12,555 nt of DNA from an uncultured Burkholderiales bacterium (GTDB lineage: Bacteria; Pseudomonadota; Gammaproteobacteria; Burkholderiales; Burkholderiaceae_C): contig CAIQIL010000150.1 in assembly GCA_903871865.1 (NCBI GenBank), positions 1-12,555 on the forward strand, given 5' to 3'. The notes below the pieces were generated by a model. That model did not search any database. It was not told the origin of the DNA and saw only the letters and a program-made list of their open reading frames with translations. A program made the translations under genes and the position numbers. Below, piece by piece: positions 1 to 5,950 of the stretch; the stretch's first letter is position 1, and each line of letters starts with the position of its first letter.

Positions 1-2075
1 AACTGCTCCAGCGTTTGCAGGGCGTGGTTCGGGTCGTCCATGATGGCGCTTTCGGTGATCTCCAGGCACAGGTGCTCGGGCGGCACGCCGTGCAGGATGA
101 GCAGGCGGTTGAGGTGCGCGGGCAGGTCGGAGTCGATCAGGTCGCGCGCCGACAGGTTGACCGAGAGGTCCAGCCGCACGCCGCTGTCGGCCCACTGGCG
201 CCAGATGCGGGCCGACTCTTCCAGCAGCCAGTACGTGATCTGGCGGATGAAGCCGGTTTGTTCGGCGAAGGGGATGAACTTCATGGGCGGCACCATGCCC
301 CGCGTGGGGTGCTGCCAGCGCACGAGGGCCTCGGCGCCTTTGACCTCGCCACTGGCCATGCAGACCTTGGGCTGAAGGAACAGGCGCAGTTCCTGGTGCT
401 CGATGGCGCGGCGCAACTCGCCGAGCAGGGACAGGGCCTCGTCGGAGCGCATGTCCAGTTCGGGCCGGAACACGATGTGGCCGAGGTGGGTTTGCTTGGC
501 CTTGTACATGGCCACTTCGGCGCGGCGGATCAGTTCGTCGCCATCGCTCGCGTGCTCCGGGTACACGGCGATGCCGATGCCGGCGCCGAGGTCCACCGTC
601 TGGCCGTTGAGCATGAGCGGTGCGTCCAGGCGGTCGAGGATGGTGCGTGCCACGGCCTTGGCCTGGGCCAGATCGCCCTGGCGCAGCAGCACGGCGAACT
701 CGTCGCCACTGAGGCGGGCCACGGTGTTGCGGGGGTCGAAGATGAGGCGGCGCAAGCGCTGGCCCACCAGTTGCAGCAGTTGGTCGCCGGTGTCGTGGCC
801 GAGCACATCGTTGACGTGCTTGAAGCGGTCGAGGTCCAGCATGAGCACGGCACAGGCGCTGCCGGGTTGCTGCCGCACGTCGGCCACGGCTTCTTTGACA
901 TCGGCCGAGAAGCGTGCCCAGTTGGGCATCTGGGTCAGGCCATCGGTGAAGGCCACGGCGCGGATTTCGCTTTCGCGCTGCTGCATGGCCTGCCGCATGG
1001 ACTCGAAGGCGATGCTCAAGGCGCCGATCTCGTCCTTGCCTTGCTGCGGCACCGGCACGGCGTAGTCGCCATCCGAGAGGCGCTGTGCCAGCTTGGTCAG
1101 CGTGTGCACCGGGCCAACGATGCGGCGTGCCGTGACCGCGCTGCCCACGGCAAACACGATCACGCCCAGCACGCTGAACAGCAAGATGGACCCTTCCAGG
1201 CGGTGGTAGGGCGCCACAGCTTCGCTCTCGGAACGCAGCAGGAGCGCCTCGACCTCCTGACCTTGGGGGCCTTCGAGCGTGATGCTGCGCCAGACATGGT
1301 CGCCCTCGGGCAGCGCCAGCATGCCCGGTGATTTGCCTTGCTCTCGGACCGCTTCGGCCATCGGCGACCACTGCGTCAAAAGGGCTTGTGCGCTGGCCTG
1401 GGGCAGTTGGGACAAGGTGCTCTGCCAGGGCAGCTTTCCCTGGCGGCTGAGGATGGCCACGTCCACGCCGGTGAGGCGCCGCATGTCCAGCAACAGGGCG
1501 CTGTCCAGCCGGAAGCCCATGACCACCCAGCCAATCGTCAAGGGCGCTTTCACGGGCACGGTCACCAGTTGGAAGAGCCGACCGTCCAGCACCATCACGT
1601 GGATGTCGCTGCTGTCCTGGGCTTGCTCGCTGCCAGCTTGCAGCATCAGGCTGGACACCAGGCCGTCCGTGGCCTGGCCCAGCTCGGTCGTGCTGGCGCG
1701 GATGTGGCCTGCGGTGTCCGTGAGCACGGCGAAACCGGCGCCCAGTCGTTCGCCGTGGTTGACCAGGGCGGATGTGATAGTGGCCTGGTCGTTGCTGGAG
1801 ATGGCCGTGCGGAAGCCAAAGTCCAGCGCCAGCACGCGGGTTGACTCGATGTAGTGGTCGGCGTTTTGGTGCAAGAGGCGCATGAACACCTGCTCACCGA
1901 GGTTGAGCTGTTCGCTCAGGTGCTCGCGGGCGTTGTCGTCGATGCCTGTGCGCACCAGCGCGAGCGTGACCACCTGCACCAGCACCAGCAGGCCCAGGAA
2001 CACGGCGACGATGCGCAGGCTCAGCCGGCTGTGCCAGCGGATGTCGTCGATTTGCCGGGGCGGAGCTTCGTTCAT
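1..2075 (-). CDS. Membrane-anchored sensor GGDEF-EAL protein (c-di-GMP turnover), 3' end outside window
   Basis: The visible 691 residues predict an inner-membrane c-di-GMP enzyme. A transmembrane helix lies at about 20-42, a periplasmic sensor region resembling a double Cache fold at about 43-295, a second helix at about 296-315, and a HAMP linker to about 368. A GGDEF domain follows at about 375-540. Its signature is SGDEF (456-460), its metal-binding Asp414 is kept, and no RxxD I-site is seen. The EAL domain begins at about 548 with EAL at 582-584, the SVNLS Asn640 and the EITE motif at 672-675. The DDFGTGYS region and the stop are beyond base 1. The start ATG overlaps the upstream cupredoxin stop as ATGA, with only a weak ribosome binding site, so translational coupling is likely. 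SGDEF may be weakly active or inactive. The visible EAL residues suit a phosphodiesterase, but activity cannot be judged from a partial domain. Confidence 0.93.
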   Translation of the reverse strand, partial: MNEAPPRQIDDIRWHSRLSLRIVAVFLGLLVLVQVVTLALVRTGIDDNAREHLSEQLNLGEQVFMRLLHQNADHYIESTRVLALDFGFRTAISSNDQATITSALVNHGERLGAGFAVLTDTAGHIRASTTELGQATDGLVSSLMLQAGSEQAQDSSDIHVMVLDGRLFQLVTVPVKAPLTIGWVVMGFRLDSALLLDMRRLTGVDVAILSRQGKLPWQSTLSQLPQASAQALLTQWSPMAEAVREQGKSPGMLALPEGDHVWRSITLEGPQGQEVEALLLRSESEAVAPYHRLEGSILLFSVLGVIVFAVGSAVTARRIVGPVHTLTKLAQRLSDGDYAVPVPQQGKDEIGALSIAFESMRQAMQQRESEIRAVAFTDGLTQMPNWARFSADVKEAVADVRQQPGSACAVLMLDLDRFKHVNDVLGHDTGDQLLQLVGQRLRRLIFDPRNTVARLSGDEFAVLLRQGDLAQAKAVARTILDRLDAPLMLNGQTVDLGAGIGIAVYPEHASDGDELIRRAEVAMYKAKQTHLGHIVFRPELDMRSDEALSLLGELRRAIEHQELRLFLQPKVCMASGEVKGAEALVRWQHPTRGMVPPMKFIPFAEQTGFIRQITYWLLEESARIWRQWADSGVRLDLSVNLSARDLIDSDLPAHLNRLLILHGVPPEHLCLEITESAIMDDPNHALQTLEQ

Positions 2076-2722
2076 TTGCCCGGCGGTGTGCTGGTGCCGT
2101 TGGCGGGCAAGGTCAGGGTGAGGCTCTGAGCGCCCGTGGCCAGCACTTTCAAGGGCTGACGCAGGGGCTGGCGGGTGTCGGCCAGGCTGGGGTGCCAGAC
2201 CTGGACGGTGTGCTCGCCCGCGGGCACGTCCAGCTGCGCCACCCCGGAGGACGAGGTCTTGGCAAAGTAGGGCGTGTTGACCACGTGGATGAAGCCGGCC
2301 ATCCGGTCGTGGATGTTGCAGCCCAGCACCGCCGTGCCTGCTTTGTCGAAGGTCACCGGGCTGGCGGGTGTGCCGGCGTAGAGCTTGATTTCGAAGGGGC
2401 GTGCGGCCGAGAAGGAGTAGATGTGGTGGCGCACCGTGTCGAGGTTGGGGAACTGCACCGAGGTGCCGGTCTGGATCGGCAACACGCTGGGCGCGAAGCT
2501 GCGGTTGCGTTGCGCCAACTCGGCCTGCGTCCCGGCCGCAGCGGTGGGCTTGACGCCTTTCACCTCGATGGACACCACGGCGTCGTTCAAGGGTGTGTTG
2601 CGTGCATCGAGCACGGTGACCTCGACGGGCACCGCCATGGCCAGGCAGGGCAGCATCGCCAGGGCGGCTGCACTGAAGGTGCGCAGCGCGGCGGGCACAA
2701 GGGGTGCAACAAGGTGACGCAT
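2072..2722 (-). CDS. Exported amicyanin-like cupredoxin ('methylamine utilization protein' type)
   Basis: This 216-residue protein has a signal peptide with probable cleavage after Ala-Met-Ala (about residue 30), so it should be periplasmic. The rest looks like a beta-sandwich cupredoxin. A likely type 1 copper site is formed by His99 or His100 (in D-T-V-R-H-H) and the loop G-C-N-I-H-D-R-M, giving Cys135, His138 and Met141. The Cys-x2-His-x2-Met spacing is that of amicyanin, which explains the usual family name. No methylamine dehydrogenase genes are in view, so a methylamine role is unsupported. It sits between a truncated haemoglobin gene (38 bp upstream) and a GGDEF-EAL gene whose start overlaps its stop. 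I chose the ATG at 2722 because GAGGA lies 8 nt before it. An in-frame ATG at 2740 would add six residues but has no ribosome binding site. Confidence 0.85.
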   Translation of the reverse strand: MRHLVAPLVPAALRTFSAAALAMLPCLAMAVPVEVTVLDARNTPLNDAVVSIEVKGVKPTAAAGTQAELAQRNRSFAPSVLPIQTGTSVQFPNLDTVRHHIYSFSAARPFEIKLYAGTPASPVTFDKAGTAVLGCNIHDRMAGFIHVVNTPYFAKTSSSGVAQLDVPAGEHTVQVWHPSLADTRQPLRQPLKVLATGAQSLTLTLPANGTSTPPGK

Positions 2723-2730
2723 GGTCTGGG

Positions 2731-2735
2731 TCCTC
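2731..2735 (-). promoter_or_regulatory. Ribosome binding site GAGGA of the cupredoxin gene
   Basis: GAGGA on the minus strand lies 8 nt before the ATG at 2722. It sits inside the extension that an upstream ATG at 2740 would translate. That upstream ATG has no comparable site, so this motif decides the start. Confidence 0.6.
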
Positions 2736-2760
2736 GGCATGGGCCAGGTGTCGGGGGTGT

Positions 2761-3213
2761 TCAGCGCACCACGATGTCGCGGCGCATGGGCGCCAGACGT
2801 CGCAGCAACTCGTTCTTGGCGGCGGTGCTCACGTTGGCGGCGTCCATTTCTTCGCGCAGCATTTGCACCAGCACGTCGAATTCAGCGCCTGTGATGGCGA
2901 GGTCGCCATGGGCATTGCGCATGGTCTCGCCCTCGTAGAGGCAGGGGCCATCGGCGACTGTGCACAGGTGTGCGGAGATGCTTTGCTGCAGGTGGCTCAG
3001 GCGCACACCATCGAAGGTGCGGCGTGTGCGCGGGTCTTGCGCCGCGCGGGCCACGGCCTTGTGGGTGAAGGTGTCGATGGTGGCCGTGCCGCCCAGCTGC
3101 TGGTAGAGCGCAGGCTTGTCTTGGGTTGGTTGCGCGCAGGCAGACATCAGCAGCCCCACCAGGATGGGCAGTAGGGCGGCGCAAGGATGGGGGCGTGTGC
3201 GGGTCAAAGCCAT
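2761..3213 (-). CDS. Lipoprotein group 1 truncated haemoglobin
   Basis: The protein has 150 residues. A lipoprotein signal ends in L-M-S-A-C, with Cys26 as the lipidation site, so the globin should be membrane-tethered outside the cytoplasm rather than cytosolic. The globin part begins L-Y-Q-Q-L-G-G (about 36-42) and carries M-R-N-A-H-G-D-L-A-I-T, where His102 is the expected proximal haem ligand. The position that is usually the B10 tyrosine of group 1 truncated haemoglobins appears to be Thr50, after Phe49, so the distal pocket should differ from NO-dioxygenase-like members. Cys84 and Cys91 could form a disulphide. It is the first gene of a leftward operon with the cupredoxin and the GGDEF-EAL gene. 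The ATG at 3213 gives a compact signal peptide. In-frame alternatives are ATG 3234 and GTG 3240, and none has a strong ribosome binding site. The ligand (O2, NO or other) is unknown. Confidence 0.85.
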   Translation of the reverse strand: MALTRTRPHPCAALLPILVGLLMSACAQPTQDKPALYQQLGGTATIDTFTHKAVARAAQDPRTRRTFDGVRLSHLQQSISAHLCTVADGPCLYEGETMRNAHGDLAITGAEFDVLVQMLREEMDAANVSTAAKNELLRRLAPMRRDIVVR

Positions 3214-3245
3214 GGGCGTCACTTTGGGGGGCATCGGCACCGAAT

Positions 3246-3259
3246 GTGCACCATTGCAC
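3246..3259. promoter_or_regulatory. GTGCA-N4-TGCAC dyad upstream of the globin gene
   Basis: A perfect inverted repeat with 5-bp arms and a 4-bp spacer lies 33-46 bp before the chosen globin start, in the divergent intergenic region. The position suits an operator. The regulator is unknown and the arms are short enough for chance. Confidence 0.3.
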
Positions 3260-3267
3260 GGTTTTCA

Positions 3268-3310
3268 ATCGACCGATGAGCCGGGTTCAGTTGGGCATTC
3301 ATCGACCGAT
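3268..3310. repeat. Two direct copies of ATCGACCGAT in the divergent promoter region
   Basis: Identical 10-bp copies lie at 3268-3277 and 3301-3310. The start-to-start distance is 33 bp, close to three helical turns, which would place a bound protein on the same face of the DNA. Each copy is itself a small dyad (ATCG-AC-CGAT). They lie between the divergent globin and DUF3034 genes and could be paired binding sites. No promoter boxes are convincing by eye on either strand. Confidence 0.45.
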
Positions 3311-3325
3311 ATCACCCTCAACTGA
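3287..3325. repeat. TCAGTTG / CAACTGA inverted repeat flanking one direct-repeat copy
   Basis: Seven-bp arms at 3287-3293 and 3319-3325 enclose 25 bp that include the second ATCGACCGAT copy. The repeat ends 23 bp before the DUF3034 start. It could be a regulatory dyad or a leader hairpin. No U-run follows it, so it is not a classical terminator. Confidence 0.35.
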
Positions 3326-3348
3326 AGACGATCCGACCTGTTCGCACC

Positions 3349-4266
3349 ATGTTGTTCTCCCACCGCACCATCATCGCTTTCGCCCATCATCTTCGCCTCG
3401 GGGCAAGCCCCAAAGCCCCTGCGATGGCGGTGGCATGCGTGGTGCTGAACCTGACAACGAGCGCTTGGGCCGGCGACCGCATCCTGGCCACATCGGGCGT
3501 GTCCCAGGTGGAAGGCGCTGCCGGCGGCGGCTTGGTGCCCTGGGCGGTGGTGGGTGGCCTGGGCAGCAGCAACCAGATGGGGGCATCGGCCTATGCCACC
3601 CACATCCGCACCCAGGGCGGCTACAACCTCAACATCCAGGGTGCGGCGGTGGGCGTGAACGACACCGTCGAGGTGTCGATGGCGCGCTGGAGCTTCAAGT
3701 TCAGCGACACCGTGCCCGGCGAGACGGCGCGGATGAACGTGCTGGGCGCCAAGTGGCGCATCACCGGCAACGCCCTGTACGACCAGGACACCTGGTGGCC
3801 CCAGATCAGCGTGGGCTTGCAGTACAAGGTCAACGAAGATTTCGGTGTGGTGCCCCAGTTGCTGGGCGCCCTGCGCAATGCCGACAGCGATTTCTACATC
3901 AGCGCCACCAAGGTCTGGCTGGGGGCGGTGTGGGGTCGCAACCTGCTGGTCAATGCGACCCTGCGCGCCACCCGTGCGAACCAGTTCGGCCTGCTGGGTT
4001 TTGGCGGTGACCGCAGCGACAGCCACAGCCTGATGCCCGAGGTCAGCATGGCGGTGCTGCTGCGCGACGACCTGGCCGTGGGCGCCGAGTTCCGCGTCAA
4101 GCCCGACAAGCTCAGCGCCTTCCGCGAAGAGAACGCCTGCGACGCTTTCGTGGCCTGGTTCCCGACCCGCCATGTCAGCCTGACCGCCGCCTGGCTGGAG
4201 CTGGGCAACATCGCCAACAAGCCGGGGCAGCGCAGCCTGTACCTCTCGGCGCAAGTGGCGTACTGA
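3349..4266 (+). CDS. DUF3034 family protein, predicted outer-membrane beta-barrel
   Basis: The product has 305 residues. A signal peptide with an unusually long N-region is predicted to be cut after S-A-W-A (about residue 41). The mature part opens with the family-typical stretch S-G-V-S-Q-V-E-G-A-A-G-G-G followed by L-V-P-W-A-V-V-G-G. It then alternates short hydrophobic and polar segments as expected for membrane beta-strands, and it ends Y-L-S-A-Q-V-A-Y with a terminal aromatic residue, as many outer-membrane proteins do. No enzymatic motif is visible and DUF3034 has no established function that I know of. It is transcribed away from the globin-cupredoxin-c-di-GMP operon and may share its regulatory region. 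An ATG at 3424, just before a GGGGCAAGCCCC palindrome-containing stretch ends, would give a very short signal peptide, so I kept the ATG at 3349 despite its weak ribosome binding site. Confidence 0.85.
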   Translation: MLFSHRTIIAFAHHLRLGASPKAPAMAVACVVLNLTTSAWAGDRILATSGVSQVEGAAGGGLVPWAVVGGLGSSNQMGASAYATHIRTQGGYNLNIQGAAVGVNDTVEVSMARWSFKFSDTVPGETARMNVLGAKWRITGNALYDQDTWWPQISVGLQYKVNEDFGVVPQLLGALRNADSDFYISATKVWLGAVWGRNLLVNATLRATRANQFGLLGFGGDRSDSHSLMPEVSMAVLLRDDLAVGAEFRVKPDKLSAFREENACDAFVAWFPTRHVSLTAAWLELGNIANKPGQRSLYLSAQVAY

Positions 4267-4284
4267 GCACGCTGGCGCTTTTTG

Positions 4285-4297
4285 CGCACTTGGTGCG
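4285..4297 (+). other. Small hairpin after the DUF3034 stop
   Basis: CGCAC-TTG-GTGCG can pair with a 3-nt loop, 19 bp after the DUF3034 stop. No T-run follows, so an intrinsic terminator is not supported. The rest of the 120-bp gap (4267-4386) shows only the dyad at 4364-4377. Confidence 0.2.
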
Positions 4298-4363
4298 GCC
4301 GACGGGTGTCCACGGGCGCTGGCCTGTGCGACAGTGGGTGCTCCAGGGCTGGTTTGGCAGCCC

Positions 4364-4377
4364 AGTGACCGTTCACT
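4364..4377. promoter_or_regulatory. AGTGA-N4-TCACT dyad before nnr
   Basis: A perfect 5-4-5 inverted repeat ends 9 bp before the nnr ATG, where a ribosome binding site would normally lie. It could be an operator or a translation-affecting hairpin. No recognisable Shine-Dalgarno sequence precedes the ATG. Arms are short, so chance is possible. Confidence 0.25.
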
Positions 4378-4386
4378 CCGTTTCCC

Positions 4387-5938
4387 ATGAGCCCAGACAT
4401 CCTCACCGTGGCGCAGATGGCCCGCGCCGATGCGACCACCATGGCCCGGGGCACGCCCGGCTTCACCCTGATGCAAGCGGCTGGCCGCGCGGTGGCCGAT
4501 GCCATCGTGCAGCGCTGGTCGCCCAGACCCGTGGCGGTGTTGTGCGGACCGGGCAACAACGGCGGCGATGGCTGGGTGGTGGCGCGGCTGTTGCGCGCGG
4601 CCGGCTGGCCGGTGACGGTGGCCAGCCTGGTCCTTCCTGAGGATTTGCATGGCGATGCCGCGCTCGCGGCACAGGCCTGTCTGGCGGCATGGCCTGGCGT
4701 GGGCGATGGGCCGTCCGATGGCCCCGATGGTTCGCCCGGCTGGCAGGCCTTGGCGTCTCAGGCCCTGCAGGGCGCGGCGCTGGTCGTCGATGCCTTGTTC
4801 GGTGCCGGCCTCAGCCGCGCGCTGGACGGCGTGGCGCGCGAGGTTCTGGACCTGGCCCATGTGCGTGGCCTGCCCATCGTCGCGGTGGACGTGCCCAGCG
4901 GCGTCTGGGGCGATGACGGCCAGGCCGACGGCGCCGTGGCCTGCGCCCTGACCGTCACCTTCTTCCGGCTCAAGCCCGCGCATGCGCTGATGCCGGCGCG
5001 TGCCTTGTGCGGCGAGGTGGTGGTGGCCGACATCGGCATCCCCGACGATGTGCTGCCCGAGCTGGGCGTCCAGACCTGGGACAACCAGCCCGCGCTGTGG
5101 CGCAACCAGTGGCCGCAGGTGGATGCCGCCGGCCACAAGTACCACCGTGGCCACGCCCTGGTGTGGAGCGGCCCCTTGATGACGGGGGGCCGCGCGCTTG
5201 TCCGCGTTGGCGGCGGCCCGCACCGGTGCAGGCCTGACCACGGTCTGCGTGCCGCAGCAGGCCTGGGCCATCCACGCTGCCGCCTTGACCTGCGTGATGG
5301 TGCACCCGGTGGCGGGCGAGGGTGCCACGCAATGGCAGTCTGGCCTGGAGAGCCTGCTGGAAGACCACCGCCTGAGCGCCCTCCTCATCGGCCCGGGCGC
5401 CTTGGGTGGCACGCAGCCCAGTGGCCTCAAGGGGCTGGTGCTGACGGTGCTGGCCAGCGGCCGGCCCGTGGTGCTGGACGCCGATGCCCTGACCGTCTTT
5501 GCCGACGACCCGGCTTTGCTGTTCGCGGCCATTGCCGGCCACAGCCGACCGGTGGTGCTGACGCCGCACGAGGGCGAATTCGCCCGCCTGTTCCGCGATC
5601 CGAGCGTCGGCCTGACTGGGGACAAGCTCTCGCGGGCGCGGGCCGCCGCCCGCCTCAGCGGCGCCGTGGTGCTGCTCAAAGGCGCCGACACCGTGGTGGC
5701 CACGCCCGATGGCCGCGCGGCCATCAACCGCCACGCGCCGCCCTGCCTGGCCACGGCGGGCGCAGGCGATGTGCTGGCGGGCATGATCCTGGGTTTGCTG
5801 GCCCAAGGCATGCCGGCCTGGCAAGCGGCGTGTGCCGCCGTCTGGTTGCATGGGGAGGCGGCCGCGGCCTTTGGGCCTGGCCTGATCGCCGATGACCTGC
5901 CGGGGCTGATCCCGCAGGCTTTGAAGCGCCTGAACTGA
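4387..5938 (+). CDS. nnr: Bifunctional NAD(P)H-hydrate epimerase / ADP-dependent dehydratase, with a one-base frameshift
   Basis: This repairs damaged (hydrated) NADH and NADPH in the cytoplasm. The N-terminal epimerase half shows P-G-N-N-G-G-D-G (about 56-63), D-A-L-F-G-A-G-L and V-A-V-D-V-P-S-G. The dehydratase half opens K-Y-H-R-G-H and continues, in another frame, with L-L-I-G-P-G-A-L-G, V-L-D-A-D-A-L, T-P-H-E-G-E-F, L-L-K-G-A-D-T-V-V and A-T-A-G-A-G-D-V-L-A-G. The frame breaks at the G6 run 5184-5189. Left uncorrected, the first frame runs on to 5895 as meaningless sequence, and the good C-terminal frame ends at 5938. Removing one G restores the family motif M-T-G-A-A-R-L and gives about 516 residues, normal for the bifunctional enzyme. 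A TTG at 5198 could start the second half but would lose the first strand of its domain. It is either a recent pseudogene, a sequence error or a slippage-corrected gene. Confidence 0.9.
5184..5189 (+). other. G6 run, site of apparent +1 base frameshift in nnr
   Basis: The reading frame with clear family similarity changes here. As given, the codons read ATG ACG GGG GGC CGC. With one G fewer they read ATG ACG GGG GCC GCG CGC TTG, which encodes the conserved M-T-G-A-A-R-L. One extra G in the homopolymer is the simplest explanation. Confidence 0.8.
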
Positions 5939-5950
5939 GGCGCCTCAGTT
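5933..5950. terminator. 18-bp perfect palindrome spanning both convergent stop codons
   Basis: AACTGAGGCGCCTCAGTT is fully self-complementary. It contains the nnr stop (5936-5938) and, on the other strand, the stop of the diguanylate cyclase gene (5945-5947). As RNA it would form a stem of about 7 bp with a 4-nt loop in either direction. Its place between convergent genes suits a bidirectional terminator or mRNA 3'-end stabiliser. No U-run follows on either strand, so termination is unproven. Confidence 0.45.

Noticed and set aside
15..1331. Open frame of 438 codons on the plus strand
   Set aside because: It is antisense to the GGDEF-EAL gene, whose minus-strand translation shows clear motifs throughout.
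2072..2722. Methylamine metabolism locus
   Set aside because: Only the cupredoxin resembles a mau protein. No dehydrogenase subunits or maturation genes are in the window.
3246..3259. NtrC-type binding site
   Set aside because: The arms GTGCA and TGCAC are in the opposite order and spacing to the NtrC consensus (TGCAC-N7-GTGCA), and no sigma-54 promoter is visible nearby.
4285..4297. Rho-independent terminator after the DUF3034 gene
   Set aside because: The stem is only 5 bp and no T-run follows on either strand.
5198..5938. Separate NnrD gene starting at TTG 5198
   Set aside because: The start of the dehydratase domain (K-Y-H-R-G-H and following) lies upstream in the other frame, so this start would cut the domain. 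A frameshift in one gene fits better.
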